This document shows, in pieces, positions 51,222-61,023 of a DNA stretch of 64,000 nt; within the stretch, counting starts at the first letter, position 1; every line of letters begins with the position of its first letter. Source of the DNA: Polaribacter atrinae (GTDB lineage: Bacteria > Bacteroidota > Bacteroidia > Flavobacteriales > Flavobacteriaceae); contig NZ_CP150660.1 in the NCBI RefSeq assembly GCF_038023995.1, positions 1,362,501 through 1,426,500 of the forward strand, given 5' to 3'. The position numbers and the translations under genes were made by a program. A model generated the notes under the pieces. That model made no database searches and was not told the DNA's origin. It worked only from the letters and a program-made list of their open reading frames with translations.

Positions 51222-53711
51222 CTATTTAGGGTCTAAAATAAGATCAATCCTTTTTATCAAGTCCCGTAAATGGTATTTAGAAATAGTATTTATAGAACTA
51301 TTTAATGCTCTATTTGCATCTCTTTTTATTCTATTAAGCTCACCTCTTACTACCGGTTTAATATCAGAAATATCTGCATCAACAGCTGTAACTTTTAAAA
51401 TACCAATATTTATAAAGCCTTGTTTTTTAGCATCCATTAAAGAAGCTAATTTAATAATATAAGTTCTTTGAAGGTTTCTTCTGTAGGTATCTATCGATTT
51501 TCTAGAATAAAGCTCTGTAAATATACCTTTTCTAAAATCTGTCATTAAATCCATAAACGTATACGCTTTGTCCCCGTTTAACGCTTCATTCTCTAATAAC
51601 CTAGCAATTCGACCTGTTCGCATTACTCTATTAAAAGAAATAATTTGTAAATCTCTAATTTTAACATCAGATCCAGAAAATTGAATTTTATCTAAAATAT
51701 CTGTATCTAACAACCAAGTTGGCGTTGTAAAAACCTGATTTATTAGAAATTGTACTGCTCTTTTCTGCTTATCTTTAGTTACATAGGTATAAACAGCTCC
51801 TTCTTGTTCTGCAGTTTTAAAGTTTTCATAAACTCCTCCAATATTCGAAGAAACATGTCCAATATATCTGTTAAATTGGCTTGTTAATTCTTTGTACATG
51901 GTTGCTAATTCATCATAATTTTCACCTTCTTCTGTTGTCCACTCCTTTAACTTAGGCATTATTCTCTTTAAATTTTTAATACCATATAAACTCGCTTTCA
52001 TAGCATCATCACCTAAATCTTCTGTTAGAGAACTTGGATCTAAATTATTTAAAACTTGCTGACTTCCAAAGCGATATACAGGATCACCAGCATGCTTTAA
52101 AATCCACTTATTTAATGTTTCCTTTTCACCTTTAGCTGTTGTGTTTAAAATTGGTCTATATCCCCAAGAAATAGAGTATTTATCATAAGGACCAATTTCT
52201 GGCATAAGCGCAACCCCTTTATCTTCTGGCTGTGCAACATAGTTAAAACGTGCATAATCCATAATTGAAGGAGCAGTACCAAATTTTTTTGTAAAAGTTG
52301 CAGAACGTAACGAATCTACAGGGTAGGCAACAGAACTCCCCATATTATGTGGCAAACCTAAAGTATGTCCCACTTCATGAGAAGAAACAAAACGAATTAA
52401 ACGCCCCATTGTTTCTGTTTTAAAAGAAGTACTTCTTGCTTCAGGGTTAATTGCTGCAGTCTGAATAAAAAACCAATTACGTAATAATGTCATTACATTA
52501 TGGTACCAATTTATATCTGATTCTAAAATTTCACCAGATCGAGGATCACTTACATGAGGGCCATTTGCATTTGGAATAGGAGAAGCTAAATATCTTACCA
52601 CAGAATAGCGAATATCTTCTGGACTCCAATCTGGATCCTCTTCTTTTGTTGGCGGAGTTTTTGCTATAATTGCATTTTTAAAACCTGCAGCTTCAAAAGC
52701 AACTTGCCAGTCCTCAATTCCTTGTTTAATGTACGGAACCCACTCTTCTGGCGTTGCTCTATCTACATAATAAACTATTTGCTTTTTCGGCTCTACTAGC
52801 TCCCCTCTTTTAAATTTCTCGATATCTTCATCCTTTACTTCCAATCTCCATCTATCTAAATAAGTAACTCTCTTACTTTTTTGAGCTTTTAATCCATAGT
52901 CTGTTTGTCCACGTGAAAACCAACCAACTCTCTGATCAAAATACCTTCTACGCATAGGCTCTTTTGGTAATAAAACCATAGAATTACTCATTTCTACAGA
53001 TATAGCACCTACGGTTGAAGCTGTTGCTGGCGCTTTATTAGCAGTATACGTTTTTACATGTCTAACCTCAATATTTAGAGGATAACTATTCAACCTTTGA
53101 ATATAAGAACGGTCTTTCTCTAACCTTGTAATCTGATATAACTTTCTTTGAGATACAGGGAAACCAATTGTTTTAACATCTTCTGTAAACAAAGCTGTTG
53201 CATCTATAACAGTAGCGGTAGAATCTTTGCTAAATGCTTTAATTGGAAATGCAAATAAAATAGGTTCGAAATTAGAATTTACAACTGCCTCATGTACCGG
53301 TAAAATAGAATCTGCAACTACATTATGAGAAACAACACGTAGTAATATTTTTTTACCTTGCTTTTGCCATCTTAATACTTGCGTGTTTGTTTTACCTCCA
53401 CCAAAACCAATACCACTTGCAGTTTTAGCTATTCTTGTTACCATTAACACTTCTCTATTCAGTAAAGAGTCCTCTATTTCAAATAAATATTCTTCATCTT
53501 TTTGATGTACTTTAAACAAACCTTCATCTGTTTTATGTTCTTTAGTAACAACTTTATCATAAGCTAGTATGCCTCCTTTTTTAGATTTCGGTTTTACAGT
53601 ATCTTTAGAATCTTCTTTTTTCTTTTTTTTCCAAAACTGGGCTTTTACCTCTCCTGAAAAGGCAAAAATAAAGGTCAATAAAAGTAAATTTGATATTATT
53701 TTTTTAATCAT
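51222..53711 (-). CDS. Zinc-dependent metalloprotease of the DUF5117/DUF5118 type, secreted
   Basis: 829 residues with a signal peptide (about 1-24, ending GEVKAQ). The protease domain has the extended zinc motif HEVGHTLGLPHNMGSS near 440 and a Met-turn-like SIMDYARFNYV further on, as in metzincins. The long flanking regions match DUF5118, DUF5117 and DUF4953, which occur together in Bacteroidota exported proteases. It is the gene directly downstream of the SusCD pair on the same strand, so it probably releases peptides for that transporter or processes surface proteins. Confidence 0.92.
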   Translation of the reverse strand: MIKKIISNLLLLTFIFAFSGEVKAQFWKKKKKEDSKDTVKPKSKKGGILAYDKVVTKEHKTDEGLFKVHQKDEEYLFEIEDSLLNREVLMVTRIAKTASGIGFGGGKTNTQVLRWQKQGKKILLRVVSHNVVADSILPVHEAVVNSNFEPILFAFPIKAFSKDSTATVIDATALFTEDVKTIGFPVSQRKLYQITRLEKDRSYIQRLNSYPLNIEVRHVKTYTANKAPATASTVGAISVEMSNSMVLLPKEPMRRRYFDQRVGWFSRGQTDYGLKAQKSKRVTYLDRWRLEVKDEDIEKFKRGELVEPKKQIVYYVDRATPEEWVPYIKQGIEDWQVAFEAAGFKNAIIAKTPPTKEEDPDWSPEDIRYSVVRYLASPIPNANGPHVSDPRSGEILESDINWYHNVMTLLRNWFFIQTAAINPEARSTSFKTETMGRLIRFVSSHEVGHTLGLPHNMGSSVAYPVDSLRSATFTKKFGTAPSIMDYARFNYVAQPEDKGVALMPEIGPYDKYSISWGYRPILNTTAKGEKETLNKWILKHAGDPVYRFGSQQVLNNLDPSSLTEDLGDDAMKASLYGIKNLKRIMPKLKEWTTEEGENYDELATMYKELTSQFNRYIGHVSSNIGGVYENFKTAEQEGAVYTYVTKDKQKRAVQFLINQVFTTPTWLLDTDILDKIQFSGSDVKIRDLQIISFNRVMRTGRIARLLENEALNGDKAYTFMDLMTDFRKGIFTELYSRKSIDTYRRNLQRTYIIKLASLMDAKKQGFINIGILKVTAVDADISDIKPVVRGELNRIKRDANRALNSSINTISKYHLRDLIKRIDLILDPK

Positions 53712-53806
53712 AATAAATTATTTGTTTCTGTTTTTCTAATTATGTGTATTAAAAAATAGGTCTATTATTTTTTCTTATCCTATTTCTATGTAAGTAAAAT
53801 AAATGG

Positions 53807-55156
53807 TTATTCGTACCCCGGATTTTGATCGTCTAAATTAACTTCTCCATTTCCTATAATTTCCTCCTCAGGAATTGGTAAAATGTATTGATTGCTAGAT
53901 ATTACTGAAGATTTTAAAGACATAATTTTATCAAAACGAATGGACGCAGCCCAAACCGAACCATTTTCATATGCTAATTCTTTTACATATTCTTCAAAAA
54001 TATCATCTTTTAAAGCTGCTATAGTTGATGCAGGAGAATCTCCTGTACCGGCTCTATTTCTAATAATATCTAATGCCGCTTTACTATTTAATAAAGATTC
54101 ACCACTATTAGCCAATCCTTCTGCTTTTATCAAATACATTTCTGCTAAACGCAAATAATACGTTGGTCTAAATGTAGAAGTTTGATTTACTTTATTAATA
54201 GCTGTGCCACTATACGTAAAACTTTCTCTTGGATCTCCTGTTATTAAAGTCTTAAACCACCCCGTAGAAATTGCTCTACCAGAATAGAAGCGCTTTCTGT
54301 TATTCTGATCTATATCTGAATTAACATCTCTATAGGTCATTAAAATCATTTCTGTAGAGCTTATGCCCTTCGTAAATGCTTCTTCAAACGTTGGTTCTAA
54401 AGACCTAGTACTTTCTGTAATTACCATATCTGCAACAGAAGCAGCTTCTGAGTACTTACCATTATAAAGTAAAACTCTAGCTTTTAATGCTTTTGCCGCT
54501 GTTTTTGAAGCTCTGTAAGAAACAGAAAAGTCTGGTGCAGTTGCAATGGCTTCTTCTAAGTCTGAATAGATCTGACTATAAGACTCTAACACGGTACTTC
54601 TAGCTTTAGATCTTGTAACAAAATTAGATGGGGATGTTCTAAGTACAATACCATAAATACTTGATTCATCCCAATATTGTCCAAAATAACGAAGAATATC
54701 AAAACTTGCCATTGCTCTCAAAAATTTAGCCTCACCAAGAACCTTTGCTCTATTGGCCTCCGAAATTTCTTCTTCAGATAAAATATTTGCTTGCTCAATA
54801 ACATTATTAGCCTGATTTACTACTTGATAAACAATATTCCAATAATTTTTAACGACTGTGTTTTCAAAATCGACAGTATTGTCTCTAATATCATCATTTG
54901 CAGCTCCAAAACCACTTTGTGACATTGTTCCTACTAAAGCACTTGGCATTGTTTCAAATTCATGATAATAATAAGATGTTGTTCTAGAAACTATGGTACT
55001 ATAAACCCCATTAAGGAGCGCTTCTAGATCTGTCTGGTTTTTAACCACATTTTCTGGAACTAAATTATTTGGCGGATCATTATCTAATACCTCTGTTAAT
55101 TCACAAGATGTGGTAACAAATATGATTGTAATTAGTATATAATATATTTTTTTCAT
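53807..55156 (-). CDS. RagB/SusD family outer-membrane nutrient-binding lipoprotein
   Basis: 449 residues. The lipoprotein signal ends IFVTTSCEL. SusD-type TPR helices are seen in LEALLNGVYSTI, NYWNIVYQVVNQANNVIEQ, GEAKFLRAMASFDILRYFGQ and the C-terminal FRPTYYLRLAEMYLIKAEGLA. It caps the SusC channel on the cell surface and binds the substrate. It is 15 bp downstream of susC and cotranscribed. Confidence 0.97.
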   Translation of the reverse strand: MKKIYYILITIIFVTTSCELTEVLDNDPPNNLVPENVVKNQTDLEALLNGVYSTIVSRTTSYYYHEFETMPSALVGTMSQSGFGAANDDIRDNTVDFENTVVKNYWNIVYQVVNQANNVIEQANILSEEEISEANRAKVLGEAKFLRAMASFDILRYFGQYWDESSIYGIVLRTSPSNFVTRSKARSTVLESYSQIYSDLEEAIATAPDFSVSYRASKTAAKALKARVLLYNGKYSEAASVADMVITESTRSLEPTFEEAFTKGISSTEMILMTYRDVNSDIDQNNRKRFYSGRAISTGWFKTLITGDPRESFTYSGTAINKVNQTSTFRPTYYLRLAEMYLIKAEGLANSGESLLNSKAALDIIRNRAGTGDSPASTIAALKDDIFEEYVKELAYENGSVWAASIRFDKIMSLKSSVISSNQYILPIPEEEIIGNGEVNLDDQNPGYE

Positions 55157-55171
55157 GTTATGTATTTTTTA

Positions 55172-58100
55172 TTAAAATCCAATTCTAACTCCAGTTGTAA
55201 AAACTTTTGCTAATGGATAACGGTTATTATCTCTTCCTGAACTAATATCATTATTATATAAATTAGAAGCTTCTGGGTCTGCACCAGGGTAACTTGTAAC
55301 TGTCCATAAATTTTGAGCAGAAAACTGAAGAGACAAACTTTTAATATATTTAAATTTATCTAACACTCTTTTAGAAAACGAATATGATAAATTAACATTC
55401 TTTAGACGAATGTAAGAAGCATCATATACATAATGACTAGATATTCTATCATTATCATTAGGGTCTCCGTAAACAATTCTTGGAATTGAACTACCTGTAT
55501 TTTCTGGTGTCCATGCATTTAATACTGAAGTTACTTTATTCTCTCCAATATATGTACTTGAAAAATTGGTATCTCTTGCAAGGTTAAACGCTTGTAAATC
55601 GTTACCAACAGAGTAGGTAAAGAAAGTAGATAAAGTAAAGCCTTTATATCTAAAATTAGATGAAATAGAACCAAAGAAATCTGCTTGAGCATTCCCTATT
55701 ACTTCTTGATCTAAATTTGTAATAATTCCATCAGGTACTCCATTGGGCCCAGTTAAATCTTTAAACCTTAAGTCTCCTGGTGATGTATTTGCTTTTTGAT
55801 AGATTCCTGTTGAAGATGCTGTATTTAAAGCATCAATATCTTCTTGGTTTTGAAAAATACCTTCCGCTCTATATCCATAAATTAACCCTATAGCACTACC
55901 TTCTTTTAAAATTCCTCCACCAGGAAAACCTGTTAAAAAACCATCTTCGTTTTTAAAGTCGTCTACAATTCTTACCAACTTATTTTTATTAGAAGAGACG
56001 ATTAAACCCATATCCCAACTAAAATTATCATTCTCAACTATAACGCCATTTAACTTTAGTTCTAAACCTGAGTTTCTTGTATCTCCAATATTTGCAATTG
56101 TTCTACTCTCTCCAGAACTTCCTGGAGAATACGTGGTAAACAATGCATCTATAGTCTTTTTAGTATAGTACCCCATTTCTCCTGTTAATTTCCCTTTAAA
56201 AAGAGAGAAATCTAAACCTAAATCAAATTGATTACTTGTTTCCCATTTTAATTTATCGTTTCCTAATTGAGATAAAATAATTGCAGATTCTCCTCCATAA
56301 AAAGAAGTATCAAACAAAGTTCTCCATGCATAAGGACCAAAATCTTGCTGCCCAGTTTTACCTATACTTGTTCTTAACTTAAGCTCATCTATAAAATCTG
56401 CATTTTCTAAAAAAGATTCTTTAGACAACCTCCATGCTAATGCAGCTGAAGGGAAAAAAGCATATCTATTGTCTACAGCAAATTTAGATGAACCATCTAA
56501 CCTTCCTGTTAGTGTTACATAATATTTACTTGCAAAATCATAATCAAATCTACCAATATAAGATTCTAAACCATAATTTGTACTATAAGAGGAACCACCT
56601 GTAGAAACTGTAGCACTAATTACATTAGATAATACATCATTAGAAAAACCTGTTCCAAAAGCTTTTGTAAAATCACTTTTTTGCTTTTCAAAAGATACTA
56701 CAGCCAAACCTGTAAGATGGTGCTTATCATCAATATTCTTCGTATAAGTTAATTCATTCTGAAAAAGTGTACTAGAAATCTCACTTCTACTATCTTGTGC
56801 GTAACCGTCTCCATCTCCACCTGTTCTTCTCCATCCACCTGTAAAAGTAAATTTTGGATAAAAACTATATTGATGGCCTGCATTATAATTTACAGAAACT
56901 GATGTTTTAAATTTTAAATCTTTCATCAATTCTAATTCAGAGAAAAATGAACCTAAAACAAATAAAGTTGAATTGCTATTTTTTGATTTAGAAAGTGCTA
57001 CTGGATTTTCTGAGTTATATTGTGGAGAAAACGTATAGTTACCGTCTTCATCAAACACAGGTAAATCTGGTCTAAAGCTATAAGATCTTTGGGTAATACC
57101 TCCATCTACAGATTCTTGATCAGAATAAGAAAGTGAAACCCTAGAACCAAACTTCCAAATATCACTTACCTCTGTATCTAAATTTAAATTAAAAGAATAA
57201 CGATCAAAACCAGAACCTTCATAAACTCCTTCTTGCTGATTAACTCCTAGCGCAGTATTATATTTTGTCTTTTCAGTACCTCCAGAAACATTAATATTAA
57301 AATTTGTAGACATCGGGCTTCCCGGACCAACTTCATCTTCCCAATTTGTATCTGTATCACCAAAATAAGAACCATCTAAAACACTTGCGGTATAAGCGTT
57401 ATTTGTAGTCCCTTCTGAAACAGCTGTGGTCCATACATTTTTAAATTGTGCCGCATTTAAAACATTTAGAGTTTGAGCATTTTGAAAACTATTTGTTAAA
57501 CTAACATCAAAAACAGGTTTTTTATTATAACTACCTCCTTTTGTTGTAATTATAATAACCCCATTAGCAGCTCTAGACCCATAAATTGCAGCTGCAGAAG
57601 CATCCTTTAATATACTTATAGATTCTATATCTGCTGTATTAATATTACCAATTGGAGTACTAATACCTTGTTGATCTAAAGACCTACCTAAGTTCCCTCC
57701 TTCAGTCCCTCCAACAGGGATATTACTTGATGTTACAACAGGAATCCCATCAATCACATATAATGGTTGGTTTGACCCTAATAAAGAAGTTGTTCCTCTA
57801 ATCCTTATTCTAGCCGCCGCACCTGGTTGCCCATTTGCACTAGTTACATTAACACCAGCAACCTGCCCTTGTAAAGCATTGTCTAAATTAACTGTAGGTG
57901 CCTGAGAAACTATTTTCTTCATATCTACAGTACCAACAGAACCTGTTAATTCTTCTTTTTTTACTTTCCCGTAACCAATAACTACAATTTCATCTAATCC
58001 AGTTTCGTCTTCTTGCAACAGAACATCTATTTTTGTTCTGTTTCTTATTACGACTTGTTTTTCTCTAAAACCAACGTAAGTTATAACTAGCGTTGTTGCT

Positions 58101-58642
58101 TTGTCTGTTAAATTAATAGTATATTTTCCATCAAAATCTGTACTTGTAGCAATTTTAGTTCCTTTAATTAAGATAGTTGCTCCATATAGTGGAGTACCAT
58201 ATTGATCTGTAATAGTACCTTTAACTGTTTTTTGCTGAACTACAATTTTGTTTGACACTTTAAATGTCGTTGGATTTTTTAAATCTTCTCTAAGTATAAC
58301 TTGTTTATTAAATGTTTCAAATTTTATATTAGAGTCTTTAAAAAGTAATTCTAGTATTTTTTTTACACTTACCTTGTCAGCTTTAATATCTATTTTTTCA
58401 CTTAAATTAAGTTCTGAATTTTTAAAGAAAAAATTAATATCTGTTTTACGTTCTATCTCCTCAAGAACATCTTCTATAGTACTGGATTTTAGTTCTAAAG
58501 ATATCTTTTTACTTTGTGAATACGTGTCATTTGCATTCATTTGAAACAAAGTAAATAAGAGTAGTATTCCTGTGAGTTTCATTTTTAAATCAAATTTAAA
58601 AGAGATTGTGTATAAGCCACAAATCGTGCTAATTTTTTTCAT
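55172..58642 (-). CDS. SusC/RagA family TonB-dependent outer-membrane transporter with N-terminal STN signalling domain
   Basis: 1156 residues. After a long signal region (the start is MKKISTICG; a shorter start at 58582 is also possible) come an STN domain (about 45-115, ISLELKSSTIEDVLEEIE) and a CarboxypepD_reg/DUF4480-like plug extension (KGTITDQYGTPLYGATILIKG). The TonB box and plug follow, with LDEIVVIGYGKVKKEELTGSV and the SusC hallmark GVIIITTKGG. The beta-barrel ends TTGVRIGF. The STN domain and the adjacent fecR and sigma genes show trans-envelope signalling. The substrate is unknown; the following protease gene hints at peptides. Confidence 0.97.
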   Translation of the reverse strand: MKKISTICGLYTISFKFDLKMKLTGILLLFTLFQMNANDTYSQSKKISLELKSSTIEDVLEEIERKTDINFFFKNSELNLSEKIDIKADKVSVKKILELLFKDSNIKFETFNKQVILREDLKNPTTFKVSNKIVVQQKTVKGTITDQYGTPLYGATILIKGTKIATSTDFDGKYTINLTDKATTLVITYVGFREKQVVIRNRTKIDVLLQEDETGLDEIVVIGYGKVKKEELTGSVGTVDMKKIVSQAPTVNLDNALQGQVAGVNVTSANGQPGAAARIRIRGTTSLLGSNQPLYVIDGIPVVTSSNIPVGGTEGGNLGRSLDQQGISTPIGNINTADIESISILKDASAAAIYGSRAANGVIIITTKGGSYNKKPVFDVSLTNSFQNAQTLNVLNAAQFKNVWTTAVSEGTTNNAYTASVLDGSYFGDTDTNWEDEVGPGSPMSTNFNINVSGGTEKTKYNTALGVNQQEGVYEGSGFDRYSFNLNLDTEVSDIWKFGSRVSLSYSDQESVDGGITQRSYSFRPDLPVFDEDGNYTFSPQYNSENPVALSKSKNSNSTLFVLGSFFSELELMKDLKFKTSVSVNYNAGHQYSFYPKFTFTGGWRRTGGDGDGYAQDSRSEISSTLFQNELTYTKNIDDKHHLTGLAVVSFEKQKSDFTKAFGTGFSNDVLSNVISATVSTGGSSYSTNYGLESYIGRFDYDFASKYYVTLTGRLDGSSKFAVDNRYAFFPSAALAWRLSKESFLENADFIDELKLRTSIGKTGQQDFGPYAWRTLFDTSFYGGESAIILSQLGNDKLKWETSNQFDLGLDFSLFKGKLTGEMGYYTKKTIDALFTTYSPGSSGESRTIANIGDTRNSGLELKLNGVIVENDNFSWDMGLIVSSNKNKLVRIVDDFKNEDGFLTGFPGGGILKEGSAIGLIYGYRAEGIFQNQEDIDALNTASSTGIYQKANTSPGDLRFKDLTGPNGVPDGIITNLDQEVIGNAQADFFGSISSNFRYKGFTLSTFFTYSVGNDLQAFNLARDTNFSSTYIGENKVTSVLNAWTPENTGSSIPRIVYGDPNDNDRISSHYVYDASYIRLKNVNLSYSFSKRVLDKFKYIKSLSLQFSAQNLWTVTSYPGADPEASNLYNNDISSGRDNNRYPLAKVFTTGVRIGF

Positions 58643-58655
58643 ATTTTTGTTATGA

Positions 58656-58726
58656 TTAAAAAGTTGGTTTCTAATTTTTTAGTTATTCATTTTCGAGGAA
58701 TGTTGCCGCATTTCTCGATTTTTTTT
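58656..58726 (+). ncRNA. Candidate small RNA antisense to the fecR-susC junction
   Basis: On the plus strand, where no gene runs for more than 7 kb on the left and over 3 kb on the right, there is a 10-bp stem (58693-58702 with 58709-58718, one G-U) followed by eight T, a strong terminator. A TATTTTTG box at 58642-58649 would start a transcript near 58656, about 70 nt long. On the opposite strand the stem has a mismatch and no T-tract. Cis-antisense RNAs in this place are known for Bacteroides PULs (DonS type). Confidence 0.4.
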
Positions 58727-58754
58727 AGCTATATGTCAAGTCATATGTATCAGG

Positions 58755-59912
58755 TTAAGGGTTAATAATTATTTGATTGTTATTTTTTGTATACTTAAAG
58801 TTGAGTACTTTATTTATTGTATTTAACACTTCTTCAATAGATTCTACTTCAAATCTTCCTGTGAACCGTACGTTTGTAAAGTTTTTAGTATTATCTATAA
58901 ACTCAACTCCATAATGTCTTTCTAATTTTTTTAGAATAACACTAAATTTTTCATTTTTAAATAACAGCACGTTATCAATCCATGCTATATGGCTATCTAT
59001 ATCTACAAAATCAACCTTCATTTTATGATCTATTTTAGAATAAGAAGCTATTTGATCGGGTTTTAATTTACGCTCTTTGTTGTTGTTTGATTTATTATAA
59101 ACTCCAACACTACCTTCTACTAAAACAACGTTTACCTTTTCTTCATTCTCGTAAGAGGTAATATTAAATTCTGTTCCGTAGACTTGTGTGCTTACTTTAT
59201 TTGTATTTACAATAAAAGCTTCTTCTTTGTTTTTTGAAATTTTGAAATACCCTTCCCCTTCTAAATACACTTCTCGTTTTTGTCCTTTCATAAATTCTTC
59301 AGGATATTTTAAAGAAGATCCTGAATTTAGATATATTTGAGATCCATCTGAAAGTACAAGTTGAAACTTTTTACCATAAGGAACAGATAACTCGTTGTAA
59401 GCTAATTCTTTAGATTTATTAATCTTATCTTTTGTAAAATAGATTAATTTATTTCCTTTTAATGTTGCTATTTTATCTTTGCTTCCTCTTAACGTATCGA
59501 TGTTATTTTTTATCTTAAACGATTTTATAGAACCATCTGATAATCTAATTTTAACAAACTCTTCTTTTCTACTGTTCTCTTTTAATTTTGTAGAATTATA
59601 AACATAAAAAACGGTACTAATAACACCAATTAAAATTGCAGCGTATTTTAGCAACATAAGCAAGCGGTATTTAACTGAAGTCTTTAAAAACTTAGTATCT
59701 TCTTTTTCCACTATTTTACCTTTTAATTTATTCCAAACAATATCTTCTTTTAATTTTAATGAAACTTCTTCATCTTTAGAATTCCAGGTTTCTAAAAACT
59801 CTTTATCAAGCTCTTTTATTTGTTTTCCCTTAAAAAAATCATTTAAAATAGAAATTTCTTCAGGAGAACATTCTCCCTTCAAAAATCTTTCTATCAATCG
59901 ATTTATTTCCAT
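58755..59912 (-). CDS. FecR family anti-sigma regulator
   Basis: 385 residues from MEINRLIERFLKGECSPEE. The first ~80 residues are the cytosolic sigma-binding part. One membrane helix follows at about 82-102 (LKYAAILIGVISTVFYVY). The FecR domain (about 165-260) has SVPYGKKFQLVLSDGSQIYLNSGSSLKYPE and AFIVNTNKVSTQVYGTEFNI. A C-terminal STN-like DUF4974 domain (about 315-385) has EVESIEEVLNTINKVLNFKY. It transmits the occupancy of SusC to the ECF sigma factor. A start 14 codons upstream is less likely because it adds unconserved residues. Confidence 0.95.
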   Translation of the reverse strand: MEINRLIERFLKGECSPEEISILNDFFKGKQIKELDKEFLETWNSKDEEVSLKLKEDIVWNKLKGKIVEKEDTKFLKTSVKYRLLMLLKYAAILIGVISTVFYVYNSTKLKENSRKEEFVKIRLSDGSIKSFKIKNNIDTLRGSKDKIATLKGNKLIYFTKDKINKSKELAYNELSVPYGKKFQLVLSDGSQIYLNSGSSLKYPEEFMKGQKREVYLEGEGYFKISKNKEEAFIVNTNKVSTQVYGTEFNITSYENEEKVNVVLVEGSVGVYNKSNNNKERKLKPDQIASYSKIDHKMKVDFVDIDSHIAWIDNVLLFKNEKFSVILKKLERHYGVEFIDNTKNFTNVRFTGRFEVESIEEVLNTINKVLNFKYTKNNNQIIINP

Positions 59913-60022
59913 AGCTTTATTGTGAATTAAATTTCTTGTACATATATAATACACTCCTCAAAATAAGAAGTACTAGTTTTTATTTAAAAAAAAATAAAGA
60001 TTTAACGTTTTTAACAAGTTTT

Positions 60023-60050
60023 AATCAATAAAACAAGCTTTTTATTGATT
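60023..60050 (-). terminator. Hairpin after the ECF sigma gene
   Basis: AATCAATAAAA (60023-60033) and TTTTATTGATT (60040-60050) form an 11-bp perfect stem with loop CAAGCT. It has no clean T-tract; it may slow read-through into fecR or stabilise the sigma mRNA. Confidence 0.5.
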
Positions 60051-60073
60051 TTACAGCGTTCAAAAAGAAGATA

Positions 60074-60586
60074 TTATAAGCAATCTTTCTTAAGAAAACT
60101 CATTGCAGAATTTAAATGAGATGAAACTGTATTCTTAGAAATATTTAATGAAGTTGCTATTTCATCATATGTCAGGCCATCAAAACGATACATTTTAAAA
60201 ATAATTTGCTGTTTTTTAGGAAGCCTACTTACACTTTTATTAATTTTAATCAGCCTATCTAGAGAAAGATCATCTGCTTGAATTGCATCATTTACTTTTT
60301 CGACTTTAAATTTTGACAATAATTTTTGCCGATTCACCTTCTCTCTTAACAAATTAAAAACCAAGTTCTTAGATATTACAAATAGTTGATGTTCTAATGA
60401 AATTTCGACACTAATTTTATCTCTATTTTTCCATAATTTAATAAACACCTCTTGTACAACATCTTCTGCATCTACACCATTACCAGCGTATTTTTTAGCT
60501 ACAGAATATACTTTTTTGAAATGCAAACGGTATGCTTTCTCTAAAGCATTTTTATCACCATTTATAATTTCAACTTCTAAAGACAT
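60074..60586 (-). CDS. ECF RNA polymerase sigma factor (sigma-70 family)
   Basis: 170 residues with region 2 (about 25-90; LEKAYRLHFKKVYSVAKKY, then VVQEVFIKLWKNRDKI) and region 4 (about 115-165; LPKKQQIIFKMYRFDGLTYDEIA, then NISKNTVSSHLNSAMSFLKK). It is of the Bacteroidota FecR-coupled class. It should direct transcription of the susC-susD locus when FecR is signalled. It is the first gene of the cluster on the minus strand. Confidence 0.96.
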   Translation of the reverse strand: MSLEVEIINGDKNALEKAYRLHFKKVYSVAKKYAGNGVDAEDVVQEVFIKLWKNRDKISVEISLEHQLFVISKNLVFNLLREKVNRQKLLSKFKVEKVNDAIQADDLSLDRLIKINKSVSRLPKKQQIIFKMYRFDGLTYDEIATSLNISKNTVSSHLNSAMSFLKKDCL

Positions 60587-60705
60587 CTTAAAATTTATAT
60601 GAGACTAAATTATAAAAATTAATTAATTTTAAGATAATCATTAATTACTTATTTTTATTTAAAAAATTATTCAAGCAATCTTACTAAATTATTTAGTTTT
60701 TAAAC

Positions 60706-60736
60706 AAAAAAAATCCCAAGTTAAATACTTAGGATT
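60706..60736 (-). terminator. Terminator of the peroxiredoxin-thioredoxin-DUF6952 genes
   Basis: It is the same hairpin as at 51143-51167 (AATCC...GGATT) followed on the minus strand by eight T. It lies 22 nt past the DUF6952 stop codon. Confidence 0.85.
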
Positions 60737-60758
60737 GTACATAAAACTGTTAAGTTTA

Positions 60759-61016
60759 TTATTGGTCTATAGAACCTAAAACGCGTTTCATAAATGTATT
60801 TAACGCTTCTTTTTTGGGTGTTCCGTCTTTTACCATTTTATCAACCTCAAGAGCACCATACATATTAGAAATCAACTCGCCAATAACATCTAATTCTTCA
60901 TCTTTTAATGACGGAACTTCTGTTAACGCTTCTAGAGTTTCAATAGTTTCTAACACATAATCTTGATCGTTTTCTTCGATAAAATTAGTAAGATGTTTAA
61001 TTACTGGTAATTTCAT
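60759..61016 (-). CDS. DUF6952 family small protein
   Basis: 85 residues, acidic, helical, starting MKLPVIKHLTNFIEENDQDY and continuing VLETIETLEALTEV. I believe it is the family called DUF6952, which goes with thioredoxin and peroxiredoxin genes in Bacteroidota. It lies seven bases after the thioredoxin stop codon. No function is known; the position suggests a part in the redox module. Confidence 0.85.
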   Translation of the reverse strand: MKLPVIKHLTNFIEENDQDYVLETIETLEALTEVPSLKDEELDVIGELISNMYGALEVDKMVKDGTPKKEALNTFMKRVLGSIDQ

Positions 61017-61023
61017 AATCTAA

